The notes: generated by a model from the letters alone, not told the origin. A stretch of 64,000 nucleotides of DNA from Agarivorans litoreus (GCF_019649015.1 NZ_BLPI01000001.1:3963001-4027000); one strand, 5' to 3'; positions 29,139 through 39,244 are shown, counted from the stretch's first letter. Program-made: numbers and translations.

Positions 29139-30578
29139 ATGAGTGCTAATAATAATGCCTTAAAGCATTGGCTATTAATCTTCGGTATCTTACTGATGCA
29201 AGCCTGTAGTAGTAAGCCTGAGTGGTATCCTTGCGAAGGGGCGCTAACTGACTTAGACCAGTTACTTAGCAGCGAGGTGGGAACGCTCAATGCCAAGCGT
29301 ATTGCTAAGCATCCTAGCTTGCGCTACGACCGTTTTATTTACAACTTTATTAGTGAGCGAGATAGCGGCTCAAATGTTAGCCAGCAAGATCTTATCGCCT
29401 ACATGAGCGATGCAGCTAAAACTGGCTTACTGCTGGAGTGGCAGAACCTAAACAGCCAACAAATGGGTGAATGGAAACAGCGTTATCCAGAGTATTCAAC
29501 AGATACTTTTATTGAAAGTTGTGTGGCTAAAGCTAAGCAGCAATATTTAGCTCAATCAGCGCAAAGCGCAGAACTGCTTAATCGCTTATTACCAGATGAT
29601 GATTACTCAGATATCGCAAAGTTTTTTGGCATTTACCCACTTAGCTCAAAAGCATTTGCCAGTGCAGTTAAAAAAGAACAGCAGAGCTTAAAAGAGCAAT
29701 GGGAGCAAGCATCACTAAAAGCCTATTCTGGGTTTAAGCAAGACCAAGCAGTACTTTATACCCCTAAAGCGCTTAAACATGGCTTGGCAATGCCTTTAAG
29801 CTTGAATCACTTAGGGCAGTTAAGTAATGAGCAGCAAGGTCAGCACTTGCTGAATAAGTTTGCGCCACAGTGGCTAATAGAAAATTCGAGTCAAGACAAT
29901 CTGCCAGGTAAGCCGGTTTGGCAGGGCGAGCAGTTGCAAGTAGATACCGATACAGCCACTAGCTTCTCACTTGTTAGCTATGGTAGATACCAGCAGCAAA
30001 CCACCATTCAACTTAATTATGTTATGTGGTTTAAACAGCGGCCAAAACTAAGCGCTGTTGATTGGGTAGCAGGGCAGCATGACGCTGTGGTTTTTCGTAT
30101 TCACTTAACACCTCAGTTAAACATACTGGCTTACGATAGTATTCATCTTTGTGGCTGCTGGTATACCCTCATGCTGCCAAATGGCCAAGCGTATCAAGCT
30201 GTGCAAGATAGTGCCCAAGAACCAGTATTGATGCATAGGGTGGATACGCAAACTAAAATGCGCATTAGTATTAGTGCCGATACGCATCAAATTGTGGGAT
30301 TATCTCCGGCCGAAGAAAATACTGAGCTAAAAACCATTGAGTACCAGTCTTTAGCTTGGCAACAATTAAATTTATTGGCTAAAGCTGATCTGACACAAAG
30401 CGTATTTGATAGGCAGGGCTATGTTTATGGCTCGCAGCGCTTGGAGCGTTGGTTTTTTTGGCCAATGGGAGTAAAACAACCGGGCAGTTTACGCCGCTTT
30501 GGTGACCACGCCATAAGCTTTGTTGGCGAACGGTATTTTGACCAAGCTTACTTGTTAGAAGATTTAGGTGTGCAATAA
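29139..30578 (+). CDS. Lipoprotein of unknown function
   Basis: I do not recognise this 479-residue protein beyond its export signal. The lipobox LMQAC puts the acylated Cys at residue 23. The first half is helical and Gln-rich, with many LSQ/LKQ stretches. The second half is beta-rich and has a paired-Cys motif in YDSIHLCGCWYTLML (about residues 333-347). The C-terminus is Arg/aromatic-rich (GYVYGSQRLERWFFWPMG). A ribosome site AAAGGAAT lies upstream. It stands alone between chrA, from which it diverges, and the HIT gene 58 bases on. No enzyme motif is visible. Confidence 0.65.
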   Translation: MSANNNALKHWLLIFGILLMQACSSKPEWYPCEGALTDLDQLLSSEVGTLNAKRIAKHPSLRYDRFIYNFISERDSGSNVSQQDLIAYMSDAAKTGLLLEWQNLNSQQMGEWKQRYPEYSTDTFIESCVAKAKQQYLAQSAQSAELLNRLLPDDDYSDIAKFFGIYPLSSKAFASAVKKEQQSLKEQWEQASLKAYSGFKQDQAVLYTPKALKHGLAMPLSLNHLGQLSNEQQGQHLLNKFAPQWLIENSSQDNLPGKPVWQGEQLQVDTDTATSFSLVSYGRYQQQTTIQLNYVMWFKQRPKLSAVDWVAGQHDAVVFRIHLTPQLNILAYDSIHLCGCWYTLMLPNGQAYQAVQDSAQEPVLMHRVDTQTKMRISISADTHQIVGLSPAEENTELKTIEYQSLAWQQLNLLAKADLTQSVFDRQGYVYGSQRLERWFFWPMGVKQPGSLRRFGDHAISFVGERYFDQAYLLEDLGVQ

Positions 30579-30636
30579 TGCCTTACTCTTCCTTTAGTAC
30601 CTTGCTAACTAGTTAAAATATTTAGGAATAAAGACT

Positions 30637-31056
30637 ATGAGTTACGATAACAACAATATCTTCGCTAAAATCTTACGTGGTGAAATGAGCTGTTTAAAAG
30701 TTTATGAAGATGAGCACACCTTGGCGTTTATGGATATTATGCCGCAAGCAGATGGCCACACCTTAGTTATTCCTAAAGAAGCGGCTGAGACCTTACTCGA
30801 GCTGTCTGATGACGCTGCCGCTGCCACCATAAAAACGGTGAAAAAAGTGGCTAAAGCGGTTAAGCAGGCCATGGATGCTGACGGTGTAAGTTTAGTGCAA
30901 TTTAATGGTGCAGCTGCTGGGCAAACGGTTCCTCATATTCATTTCCATATTATTCCTGGCTCCTTAGCGGAAGCGCGTAGTCACGCTAGAAACATGGTGG
31001 ACAATGAAAGCCTGCAACCTTTTGCAGATAAAATCTCAGCCTTATTGGCGAGTTAA
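30637..31056 (+). CDS. HIT family nucleotide-binding protein
   Basis: A 139-residue histidine-triad hydrolase of the HinT-like group, which usually acts on nucleoside phosphoramidates or similar phosphoesters in the cytoplasm. The triad is H100, H102, H104 in VPHIHFHIIPG. The N-terminal blocks IFAKILRGEMSCLKVYEDE and DIMPQADGHTLVIPK are typical. It has its own upstream gap and faces cmoA tail to tail. Confidence 0.93.
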   Translation: MSYDNNNIFAKILRGEMSCLKVYEDEHTLAFMDIMPQADGHTLVIPKEAAETLLELSDDAAAATIKTVKKVAKAVKQAMDADGVSLVQFNGAAAGQTVPHIHFHIIPGSLAEARSHARNMVDNESLQPFADKISALLAS

Positions 31057-31070
31057 TTACATAATAGCTA

Positions 31071-31099
31071 AAGCCTGCACTTTGCTTGAGAGCAGGCTT
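31071..31099. terminator. Hairpin between convergent HIT gene and cmoA, possible terminator
   Basis: AAGCCTGC pairs with GCAGGCTT over a 13-base loop. No T-run follows, so a terminator role rests only on its place between convergent genes. Confidence 0.35.
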
Positions 31100-31116
31100 G
31101 GCTAACCAGCTCCAGG

Positions 31117-31845
31117 TTATTTAATGGCCACTAATGAGCCAAAATTAAAACATTGAAACCAAAGCTCACTGGCCGAAAAACCCGCGTCGGCAAAACGTTG
31201 TTTATGTTGCTCAATAGTGTCTGGCACCAATACATTGTCTAACGAGCTGCGTTTTTGGCTTATTTCCAATTCGCTATAGCCATTGGCTCGCTTGAAATCT
31301 AGATGAAGCTCGCTAATTAAGCCTTGAATACTTGCTTGGCTAAAGTGAAACTTTTCGCTCACAATCAATATTCCGCCAGCCTTCATGCCTTTGTGGATTT
31401 TTTTCAGCAATGTTAAACGTTGCTCTTGGGCAACAAACTGTAGAGTGAAGTTAAGTACTACTACAGACGCCTCACTTATTTCAATATCGCAAATATCCTC
31501 GCAGATAACGGCAACTGGCACAGAACCACGAAAAGCATCTAAATGTTTTTGGCAGCGCTCAACCATGGCAGGGGAGTTATCTACGGCAACAATCTCTACG
31601 TTTTCTTGTTTTACTGCACGACGCATTGCAAGTGTGGCTGCGCCTAAAGAACAGCCTAAATCATATAGCTTGCTATTAGGCTGGTGGAACTGTTCCGTTA
31701 AATGTCCAATGGTGGAAATGATGTTGCTATAACCAGGCACTGAACGTTGAATCATGTCGGGGAATACTTCTGCAACTTGATCATCAAATTTAAATTCGCC
31801 CAGCTGTGTAATGGGTTGAGAGAAAAGTTTATCTTTGCCTTGCAT
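31117..31845 (-). CDS. cmoA: Carboxy-S-adenosyl-L-methionine synthase
   Basis: CmoA makes carboxy-SAM from SAM and prephenate, the donor used by CmoB for tRNA cmo5U34. The 242-residue protein has the SAM-binding [19 protein letters not shown], and the family blocks [20 protein letters not shown] and VSEKFHF. The start ATG follows a GGAG-containing leader. It is divergent from aspS, as cmoA is near aspS in enterobacteria, but cmoB is not adjacent here. Confidence 0.97.
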   Translation of the reverse strand: MQGKDKLFSQPITQLGEFKFDDQVAEVFPDMIQRSVPGYSNIISTIGHLTEQFHQPNSKLYDLGCSLGAATLAMRRAVKQENVEIVAVDNSPAMVERCQKHLDAFRGSVPVAVICEDICDIEISEASVVVLNFTLQFVAQEQRLTLLKKIHKGMKAGGILIVSEKFHFSQASIQGLISELHLDFKRANGYSELEISQKRSSLDNVLVPDTIEQHKQRFADAGFSASELWFQCFNFGSLVAIK

Positions 31846-32092
31846 GGCGGAGTCTCGTAGAAAACGTGTGTGAATTAAGCGCTAATAATCGTAAAGCGAG
31901 CTATTGTAACCAGCAAATTCCTGCTTGTCTTTGGCAAATTTAAGTCCTTCGCTAGATTTATTGCTCTATCACTATTCTTATTTGTAGTCGCTTTCCTTTA
32001 TACTATCGCCCTTTCACTGAACAAAGCTAACAAGAGCTTTGCTCAAGATGATTATTCGCTGAAATTTTAAAACGTAAAACGGGAAAGGCCAA

Positions 32093-33853
32093 ATGCGCAC
32101 TGTTTACTGTGGACAAGTAACCAAAGAGCTAGTTGATCAAGAAATAAATTTAGTGGGTTGGGTAAATCGACGCCGTGATTTGGGCGGTGTAATCTTTATC
32201 GATTTACGTGACCGTGAAGGCATTGTGCAAGTGGTGTTTGATCCGGATCGTGAAGACGTATTTAGCACAGCAAATAGCTTGCGTAATGAGTTTTGTGTTC
32301 GACTAAAAGGTCGCGTGCGTGCTCGTCCAGATAGCCAGATAAATAGCGACATGCGTACCGGCGAAGTTGAATTGTTAGGTTTAGAGCTTGAGATTCTAAA
32401 CCGTTCAGCACCATTGCCATTAGATAGCAATCAAGATAACTCGGAAGAGCAGCGCTTAAAATACCGCTACTTAGATCTACGTCGCCCTGAAATGAGCGAG
32501 CGTATGGTGTTCCGTGCCAAAGTAACCGGCTTTGTTCGTCGTTTTATGGAAGACAATGGCTTCTTAGATATTGAGACGCCAATTCTTACTAAAGCTACGC
32601 CAGAAGGTGCGCGTGATTACTTGGTGCCAAGCCGCACTCACAAAGGTCAGTTTTTTGCCTTGCCTCAATCGCCGCAAATCTTTAAGCAATTGCTAATGAT
32701 GTCGGGCATGGATCGTTACTACCAAATCGTAAAATGTTTCCGTGATGAAGATTTACGTGCTGACCGTCAGCCTGAATTTACTCAAATTGATATCGAAACC
32801 TCGTTTATGAGCTCGGACGAAGTAATGGCTGTTACCGAGCAAATGGTTCGTGAGCTGTTTGTTTCAATGTTAGACGTAGATCTTGGCGAGTTCCCGCAAA
32901 TGACTTACGCAGAAGCAATGCGTTTGTACGGTTCAGACAAGCCTGACTTACGAAACCCTATGCAGTTGGTAGATGTTGCTGACTTAGTTAAAGATGTTGA
33001 GTTTAAAGTATTCTCAGGTCCTGCAAATGACGAAAAAGGCCGTGTAGCGGTATTACGTGTACCTGGTGGCGCAACACTTTCTCGTAAGCAAATTGATGAT
33101 TACGGCAAGTACGTAGGTATTTATGGCGCTAAAGGTCTGGCTTGGATGAAGGTTAATGACCTAGAAGCTGGTATGGAAGGCTTACAATCGCCTATTCTTA
33201 AGTTCTTAAACGAAGAGGTTGCACAAGGCATTATGGAGCGCACTGGTGCACAAAACGGCGACCTAATTCTGTTTGGTGCAGACAAAGCTAACGTTGTATG
33301 TGAAGCGATGGGCGCACTTCGTTTGAAAGTGGGTGAAGACTTAGGCCTAGTATCTGATGAGTGGAAGCCACTTTGGGTTGTAGATTTCCCAATGTTTGAA
33401 GAAGTGGATGGTCAGTTCCACGCGATTCACCACCCATTCACTGCTCCAGTGGCCGGTGTATCGGCCGAGCAACTGGCTGCGTCTCCAGCAGGTGTGCTAT
33501 CTAATGCCTATGATATGGTGCTAAACGGTTGTGAGCTGGGTGGTGGTAGTGTGCGCATTCACAAACAAGATATGCAAGCTGCGGCCTTTAAAGTGCTAGG
33601 TATTAGTGATGAAGAAGCACAAGAGAAGTTTGGATTCTTGTTAGAAGCTCTACAATACGGTGCTCCACCACACGCAGGTTTAGCCTTTGGTTTAGACCGC
33701 TTAGTGATGTTGATGACCGGCGCAAGCTCAATTCGTGATGTAATGGCTTTCCCTAAAACTGCCACAGCAGCTTGTCCACTAACCAGTGCGCCAAGTGCAG
33801 CTAACCCGGTAGCACTCGAAGAGTTAGCATTAAATGTAAAACTGCCTAAGTAG
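32093..33853 (+). CDS. aspS: Aspartate--tRNA ligase
   Basis: AspS charges tRNA(Asp). The 586-residue bacterial-type enzyme shows an N-terminal anticodon-binding OB fold, class II motif 2 ([20 protein letters not shown]), an inserted GAD domain (about 290-420), the HHPFTAP loop and motif 3 ([15 protein letters not shown]). The ribosome site GGGAAAGG lies just before the ATG. It is monocistronic, between cmoA and a strong terminator. Confidence 0.98.
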   Translation: MRTVYCGQVTKELVDQEINLVGWVNRRRDLGGVIFIDLRDREGIVQVVFDPDREDVFSTANSLRNEFCVRLKGRVRARPDSQINSDMRTGEVELLGLELEILNRSAPLPLDSNQDNSEEQRLKYRYLDLRRPEMSERMVFRAKVTGFVRRFMEDNGFLDIETPILTKATPEGARDYLVPSRTHKGQFFALPQSPQIFKQLLMMSGMDRYYQIVKCFRDEDLRADRQPEFTQIDIETSFMSSDEVMAVTEQMVRELFVSMLDVDLGEFPQMTYAEAMRLYGSDKPDLRNPMQLVDVADLVKDVEFKVFSGPANDEKGRVAVLRVPGGATLSRKQIDDYGKYVGIYGAKGLAWMKVNDLEAGMEGLQSPILKFLNEEVAQGIMERTGAQNGDLILFGADKANVVCEAMGALRLKVGEDLGLVSDEWKPLWVVDFPMFEEVDGQFHAIHHPFTAPVAGVSAEQLAASPAGVLSNAYDMVLNGCELGGGSVRIHKQDMQAAAFKVLGISDEEAQEKFGFLLEALQYGAPPHAGLAFGLDRLVMLMTGASSIRDVMAFPKTATAACPLTSAPSAANPVALEELALNVKLPK

Positions 33854-33867
33854 CTTTTACGTATATA

Positions 33868-33898
33868 AAAACAGGCGAGCATTTGGCTCGCCTGTTTT
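33868..33898. terminator. Bidirectional terminator after aspS
   Basis: AAAACAGGCGAGC pairs perfectly with GCTCGCCTGTTTT over a five-base loop. It also ends the minus-strand GGDEF-EAL transcript. Confidence 0.92.
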
Positions 33899-33923
33899 GT
33901 ATCTATTAATTCTTACATACCAG

Positions 33924-36398
33924 TTAACTTGTGTGACTAGAGTGACTCGGCGTTTGAGGAATTTTGAACAAGGGATGCAAGTGCAAAACATTGCCATCTT
34001 TATCTAGTAATGCGCCTTGTTCGTTACATTGTTGATAAAAGGCCAAGGCTTCTTGCTTAGTTTGTGGTCTACCAAAAAAGTAACCTTGTACTTTGTCAAA
34101 GCCGTTTTTCTTTAGCCAATTGGCATGCTCTAAAGTCTCCACCCCCTCTACCAATATCTCGTAATCGAGCGTATCCATCAGTCTGCGCATACTTAGCACA
34201 ATATTTTGGGTAGGGACTGAGGTTATGGCGTTATGGCCAAATTCGCGATCAAATTTGATTTTGTCACAAGCGAGGTTGCTTAGATAACTTAAAGAAGTGA
34301 AGCCTTTACCAAAGTCGTCAAAGGCTACGCGAATACCGGCGGCTCTAATCTCGTTAAGTTGAGTTTTAACTTGCTGATAGTTTTGCACTGCTACGCTTTC
34401 GGTAATCTCAAGCTCAAGGTAGTTACTTCCTACGTTAACAGTCTTAAACTTGCTGATGAGTTTTTGAGCAAATTGCTTATCTTCAAATTGACGACCGCTA
34501 ATATTAAAGGCGATAGTTACATCTTCATAACCTTTACCGGTAAGCTCTTCAAGTAAGGCTAAGGACTTGTCTATCACCCAATAACCTAAAGGTAGAATGT
34601 GTCTACCGGCTTCAACAGTATCAAGGAACTGGCCTGGATTCATTAGGCCTTGAGTCGGGTGATTCCATCTCAGTAATAGCTCAAAGCCGGTCACTCGCTG
34701 ATGCTGCATAGAGACTTGGGGTTGTAAATATAGCTCTAGTTCATTGTTGCTCATGGCATTTTGGAACTGGTTTTCAATGGTGAACACCATGTCGTTTTGG
34801 CGAGCTAGCTCGATATCAAAATGGGTACAACAGTTTCTACCCTTACGTTTCGAAGAATACATGGCTAAGTCAGCATATTTTACTAATAGTTGCGGCTCGT
34901 ATTCGGCTTGTTTGGCCGTAGCAATACCAATACTTAGCGTTACCTTCATTGATATGCCGGAAATCGTAATGTCGCGAGATATCTCTTGGGCCAGGCTATA
35001 AGCAAAACCTAATACACTGTCTTTGTCTTTTTGATTGATAAGTAGGGTAAATTCATCGCCACCGAGTCTGAACGTGCTTGAGGCGAATTGGCTGAGTCGC
35101 ATAATACGTTTGGCTACCTGTACTAATAGTAAGTCTCCAAAGTCATGGCCTAAGGTATCGTTAATCGTTTTAAAGTTGTCGAGATCAATGTAAATAAGGC
35201 TGAGTTCTTCGCCTTGCTTGGCTGCTTCTTCTAATGCTTCACTAAGTTGCTTCAAAAAAGCAGTTCGATTAGGTAGCTCTGTGAGTGGATCTTCCATGGC
35301 CATTTTCTCTAGAACTTTGGTATTTGCAGCGATGCTTGAGCGCATTTCTGCAAAGCTGTTGGCGAGTTCTATGGATATCTGATCTAAAGAATCAAATTCA
35401 TCATTAAACAAGTGCAGCTTGTTTTGTGGCTTATAGCTTTCGTTTTCTAAAATAGTCGGCAAGCTGGCTGTGTGGTAGCGCAGCTTAGCTAGTGGGCGGC
35501 GCATCAGCAAAAGGCCGATCGCGATGGCCAAGGCCATGGTAAACAATAGCAGCATAGTTAGCTGGTTTTCGAAGCGAGTTTGTAAGAAAACTTGTTCGCT
35601 CCAATCCTTTAGAATCACCAACTTAAGGGTGCTATTTGAACTGTCTTTAATCGGGTAGAGCTTCCCAACAATCGTTTTATCTTCTACTTTAAACTCCATA
35701 TTGTCGTGATGCCGATACTCTATGGCGCTATCGAACCATTGCTGGCTTAATACCTGAGTATTGGTGGCTAGCAACATACTTTTGTATAAGGGGCGGTCTA
35801 AATCGACGATTGCCAGTTCAATATCATCGCGTTGGGTTACGTTAATTAAGGCATCTGCCAATTCAAGTTGAAAGGCTAAAACCCCTTGCTCTGCGTTGCG
35901 GGTTCTAATTGGCAGAGAAATCCATAAATGACATACCTCGAAACATTCGATGAGGCGCATGGGTTTAGAGCGCCACGTAACTTGTTCAAGTAGCTCTTTT
36001 GGTGGGGGAGAGTCTAGTACATTGCAAGCATAATTATCGATGGCGAATACTGTACAACCGTTGGCTATTGGCATTAACCATTGTAAATCTGGTAACTGCC
36101 TATTGAGGTAACGCTCCAAGTCTTGCATGCTTTCTGCTTGGCTCAGAAGGGTTTGAGCTTCGAAAATGTAAGTGATGCTATCGCTTAAACGTTCTATTTG
36201 GTCGTTAAATTCTAAAGCGTAGTTATCTAAATAGCTTAATTTTAATTGGGCTTGTTGTTTTTGATAGTGCTCCATTGCGGTTAAACCAAAAATGGAGACG
36301 ACAATGCCCGCCGCGAGAATGAGCACCAAAGTGAGTTTTAGTCGCACACTAATGTAGCGATTTTTTAGATCCACCAAGGGGAACTTGCTTAACTTCAT
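33924..36398 (-). CDS. Membrane-bound GGDEF-EAL protein
   Basis: An 824-residue inner-membrane c-di-GMP enzyme and the last gene of a three-gene minus-strand unit. A first membrane segment (about 22-44) and a second (about 285-305) frame a periplasmic sensor of some 240 residues with several Cys (CTVFAIDNYAC, CFEVCH) that does not match a named domain I know. Short HAMP-like linker, then a GGDEF domain with an intact GGDEF (about 445-449), then an EAL domain in which the signature is ELL (about 572-574) but DDFGKGF and the C-terminal VQGYFFGRP are kept. Both cyclase and phosphodiesterase activity are possible. Confidence 0.93.
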   Translation of the reverse strand: MKLSKFPLVDLKNRYISVRLKLTLVLILAAGIVVSIFGLTAMEHYQKQQAQLKLSYLDNYALEFNDQIERLSDSITYIFEAQTLLSQAESMQDLERYLNRQLPDLQWLMPIANGCTVFAIDNYACNVLDSPPPKELLEQVTWRSKPMRLIECFEVCHLWISLPIRTRNAEQGVLAFQLELADALINVTQRDDIELAIVDLDRPLYKSMLLATNTQVLSQQWFDSAIEYRHHDNMEFKVEDKTIVGKLYPIKDSSNSTLKLVILKDWSEQVFLQTRFENQLTMLLLFTMALAIAIGLLLMRRPLAKLRYHTASLPTILENESYKPQNKLHLFNDEFDSLDQISIELANSFAEMRSSIAANTKVLEKMAMEDPLTELPNRTAFLKQLSEALEEAAKQGEELSLIYIDLDNFKTINDTLGHDFGDLLLVQVAKRIMRLSQFASSTFRLGGDEFTLLINQKDKDSVLGFAYSLAQEISRDITISGISMKVTLSIGIATAKQAEYEPQLLVKYADLAMYSSKRKGRNCCTHFDIELARQNDMVFTIENQFQNAMSNNELELYLQPQVSMQHQRVTGFELLLRWNHPTQGLMNPGQFLDTVEAGRHILPLGYWVIDKSLALLEELTGKGYEDVTIAFNISGRQFEDKQFAQKLISKFKTVNVGSNYLELEITESVAVQNYQQVKTQLNEIRAAGIRVAFDDFGKGFTSLSYLSNLACDKIKFDREFGHNAITSVPTQNIVLSMRRLMDTLDYEILVEGVETLEHANWLKKNGFDKVQGYFFGRPQTKQEALAFYQQCNEQGALLDKDGNVLHLHPLFKIPQTPSHSSHTS

Positions 36399-36473
36399 TG
36401 GCTATTCCATTGATTTAGCATAAGGCAATAAGTGACTAATTAATTGCTTACTTACTAAGCATAGAGTGAAATA

Positions 36474-37667
36474 TCAAAAGCGGTAACTTAGTTGCATCGC
36501 AAATAATCGCCAATAACGTTCAGGATTGTTGGCTCGAGTGGGGTTTAGGTCTCGAACAGGAGGAATCATAGAGGTGCCTGTAAACCAATGATGTTCCAGT
36601 TTTAGCTGAAAATTGCGATGGAAATTCCACGTTGCTCCAATGGTAAAGTCATCGAGATCGCGTAAGTTGGTTTCAATGTCATCATCAATAAAATGGCTGT
36701 TATCGTAGCGAGCGAGCAAATTCCACTGCTGATTTATAATGAAAATACCTTGCAGATAATAGGCATTCATATCGATGCTGCCATCAAAAATTGGCGCTAA
36801 AGGTTTAGCTGCATCGTTTTTTCCTTCAGCATAAGTGCCACCGCGTCGCATGGTAAATTCACCCGTTAGCTCGTAGCGCTGTTGCGAGTACTGTAATGAA
36901 GCAATGTACTGGTCGGTATCAATAGTGAAATCGAAAGGTAAACGCACCGGACTAGCCGGAGGTGCCAAATCTATCGAATCTTTTAAATGCATTTTTAAAC
37001 GACGATACTCTAGGCCCAAGTACCAATTGGCGTTGGGGCGAGCTGAAAAGTGTATTGAACTATTCCACTCACTTTCAAAAGTGCCACCTTGGTCTTGTCC
37101 AAAAAAGCGCCGACTAAAGCTTTCATCAAAGGCTTCTTTACCAATGGATGCCGCGAATGTGTATTGTTGGCCACTTAGCGTGAAATAGTCTACATCTAAC
37201 CTTACGCCATCGGCCCTTAAACTCTGTTCTTTAAGGATGTGTGGGTAAACCGATAGCGGCAGTACAATACTGGGGCGAGTAAAGGGAACGTCTCGAGTTT
37301 CACCATAAATCCCATTGGATATTTTGAAACGGCCAAACTTAAAGCCAACTTCCCAGTCTTCGTTGGTTGGAACTTTGTAGTTAAGACTTAAATAATCTAC
37401 ATCTAAACCAGATTCAAACCAATCGCCGCTTTCTTGGGCAATCACCAAGCCAGACACAGACCAATCTGGGTTGATGTACCAAAAACCTCGAAGCCCCGCT
37501 TCAAATAGTGGGCCGCTATCACCTGAGTTATAACCGTAATAATTATTTGCGTTTACATCGATATAGCTGGCAGAAACAAAGCCGCCCCAAGAGATGTTAC
37601 CTTTAGCCTGAGCGGGAAAAATAACGACGCTTAAACTAGTCAACAATAGTAGAATGAAGTTCTTCAT
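36474..37667 (-). CDS. Predicted outer-membrane porin-like beta-barrel
   Basis: A 397-residue exported protein. The signal peptide ends at PAQA (about 21). The mature part consists of alternating hydrophobic strands rich in aromatic residues and ends in a terminal Phe (QLSYRF), the usual beta-barrel assembly signal. It is about the right size for a 16-strand barrel. I do not see a specific substrate family. AGAGGTGA before the ATG is a good ribosome site, and its start overlaps the end of the binding-protein gene by 32 bases. A GGDEF-EAL gene follows 75 bases after it. Confidence 0.8.
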   Translation of the reverse strand: MKNFILLLLTSLSVVIFPAQAKGNISWGGFVSASYIDVNANNYYGYNSGDSGPLFEAGLRGFWYINPDWSVSGLVIAQESGDWFESGLDVDYLSLNYKVPTNEDWEVGFKFGRFKISNGIYGETRDVPFTRPSIVLPLSVYPHILKEQSLRADGVRLDVDYFTLSGQQYTFAASIGKEAFDESFSRRFFGQDQGGTFESEWNSSIHFSARPNANWYLGLEYRRLKMHLKDSIDLAPPASPVRLPFDFTIDTDQYIASLQYSQQRYELTGEFTMRRGGTYAEGKNDAAKPLAPIFDGSIDMNAYYLQGIFIINQQWNLLARYDNSHFIDDDIETNLRDLDDFTIGATWNFHRNFQLKLEHHWFTGTSMIPPVRDLNPTRANNPERYWRLFAMQLSYRF

Positions 37668-38100
37668 TGCTCACCTCTTGGCTGGTGTATCCAATAGCGT
37701 TGGGATTATTTTTTATGGTGTCTAACATTTCTTGTTCAGAGTTCACGATGGTTGGAGCAATCGCAGTGCCCGTGTAAATTTGGCGTTCCCAAATTCGGGT
37801 TAGCTGATAGGGAAACAATTTGAGTGCGTCTAAACAAAACTGTTTATGTAACTCCTTGTTGTCATCCATAACGACCAGTTCGATGATTTGACCATCAGGC
37901 CAGTTTTTTTGTCTTAGTGAGAAAATGGCACGGATCTGCTTAGCACTTAGCTCAGCCTGTTGGCTTGAGTGAGTAAGTAGCCACACCTCGGCATGAATGG
38001 GTATGCTAATACTGACTAAAGAGAATAACGCAACAATTTTTACAGCAATCGCCTGCCGTTTTAAAAACTGAGATAATTTGCGCCAATAAATTACAATCAT
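37636..38100 (-). CDS. Short PstS-like periplasmic binding protein
   Basis: A 154-residue protein with a hydrophobic signal segment (about 20-37, cut near IHA). The rest resembles one lobe of the phosphate-binding-protein fold: LSAKQIRAIFSLRQKNWPDGQ, then LTRIWERQIYTGTA, and a final NPNAIGYTSQEV, a pattern common in PstS-like proteins. At this length it lacks the second lobe of a full PstS (about 320 residues), so it is unlikely to serve a transporter, and no permease is nearby. It begins the unit with the porin and GGDEF-EAL genes, and may sense a ligand for them. Confidence 0.78.
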   Translation of the reverse strand: MIVIYWRKLSQFLKRQAIAVKIVALFSLVSISIPIHAEVWLLTHSSQQAELSAKQIRAIFSLRQKNWPDGQIIELVVMDDNKELHKQFCLDALKLFPYQLTRIWERQIYTGTAIAPTIVNSEQEMLDTIKNNPNAIGYTSQEVSNEELHSTIVD

Positions 38101-38491
38101 AGCCTTCCGTGGTTAGCTCATAACTATTGTGTTAAAGATTATGTCTTTAAATATAGGCTAATTTTTTCAATAAGTTAAGCTAAATGGTTTTTTTGTTTGG
38201 TATTGTTTAAATATCCAGCAGGATGTTTTGGCTTTGTTGTTACTTTTATTAGTGTTATCAATAGCAAACGTAGCTCCATTAGTTATTTGCCAGTATATTT
38301 ATGCAATATTTTTGTATAAAATTAAATTTTGTGTCGAGGTTTTTTATATAAGGTTGCTGTTTAATTGGTTTGCCAGATAAGCTTCTTGTTAGTGAAGTTC
38401 TTTATCGAACTAGATCATTGTTCAATTAATCCTAGGCCCTAGGTAGTGGTAGCGTTTATCATTTTGGCTAAATCAAACTTAGGGGAATTCG
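38101..38491. other. AT-rich intergenic region before yebC
   Basis: About 390 bases between divergent units. It is rich in T and A runs and must contain the promoters of yebC and of the binding-protein/porin/GGDEF unit. A near-palindrome CCTAGGCCCTAGG lies at 38431-38443. I see no RNA gene or plausible small coding region. Confidence 0.6.
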
Positions 38492-39238
38492 ATGGCGGGT
38501 CACAGTAAATGGGCCAATATTAAGCACCGTAAAGCAGCCCAAGATGCTAAACGCGGTAAATTTTTTACTAAGTTTATTAGAGAGTTAACGGTAGCAGCTA
38601 GAGAGGGAGGTTCAGATCCCGACGCTAACCCTAGGCTTCGCGCCGCTATTGATAAGTCTTTGTCGAACAATATGACGCGCGACACTATTAATCGTGCAGT
38701 ACAACGAGGTGCCGGTGAACTCGACGGACAACAGTTGGAAACGGTTATTTACGAAGGCTATGGGCCTGGAGGGACAGCGGTTTTAGTGGAAACCATGACA
38801 GACAATCGCAATCGCACGGTATCAAGTGTTCGGCATGCATTTTCTAAAAGTGGTGGTAACCTTGGCACCGATGGTAGCGTATCATATCTTTTTGAAAAGA
38901 AAGGGGTGATATCCTACCCAGCAGGTAGTGACGAAGACGCTATTTTGGAAGTGGCTTTAGAAGCAGGCGCCGATGATGTACTAAGCCACGACGATGGAAG
39001 CGTTGATGTGTATACAAGTTCTGAGGAATTTGGTCGAGCTAAAGATGCGCTAGATGCATCTGGCTTATTGGCTGTAAACTCTGAGGTGACTATGCTTGCT
39101 TCAACACAGGCCGAACTAGACACCAACACCGCACCTAAGCTACTGCGGCTAATAGACATGCTAGAAGATGATGATGATGATGTTCAAGAGGTCTATCACA
39201 ACGGCGAGATATCAGATGATGTTGCAGCGCAACTTTAA
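38492..39238 (+). CDS. yebC: YebC/PmpR family protein
   Basis: YebC proteins are conserved regulators; recent work in several bacteria links the family to relief of ribosome pausing, older work to DNA binding. The 248-residue protein starts [23 protein letters not shown], the family signature, and continues with [21 protein letters not shown] and [17 protein letters not shown] run of five Asp (DDDDD) near residue 226 reflects GAT/GAC codons. ruvC follows after 6 bases, as usual, so they are cotranscribed. Confidence 0.97.
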   Translation: MAGHSKWANIKHRKAAQDAKRGKFFTKFIRELTVAAREGGSDPDANPRLRAAIDKSLSNNMTRDTINRAVQRGAGELDGQQLETVIYEGYGPGGTAVLVETMTDNRNRTVSSVRHAFSKSGGNLGTDGSVSYLFEKKGVISYPAGSDEDAILEVALEAGADDVLSHDDGSVDVYTSSEEFGRAKDALDASGLLAVNSEVTMLASTQAELDTNTAPKLLRLIDMLEDDDDDVQEVYHNGEISDDVAAQL

Positions 39239-39244
39239 TAAACC

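Noticed and set aside
25092-31056. The cmoB-cmoA interval as a mobile element or genomic island
   Set aside because: I see no integrase, transposase, tRNA end or flanking direct repeat, and codon use looks like the neighbours.
38101-38491. Possible small RNA or tRNA in the AT-rich gap before yebC
   Set aside because: No cloverleaf, terminator-ended hairpin or conserved small RNA pattern is visible; it is better explained as divergent promoters.
39166-39182. GAT-repeat microsatellite in yebC
   Set aside because: It encodes an Asp run within a normal acidic region of YebC and is only five codons, so phase variation is not supported.
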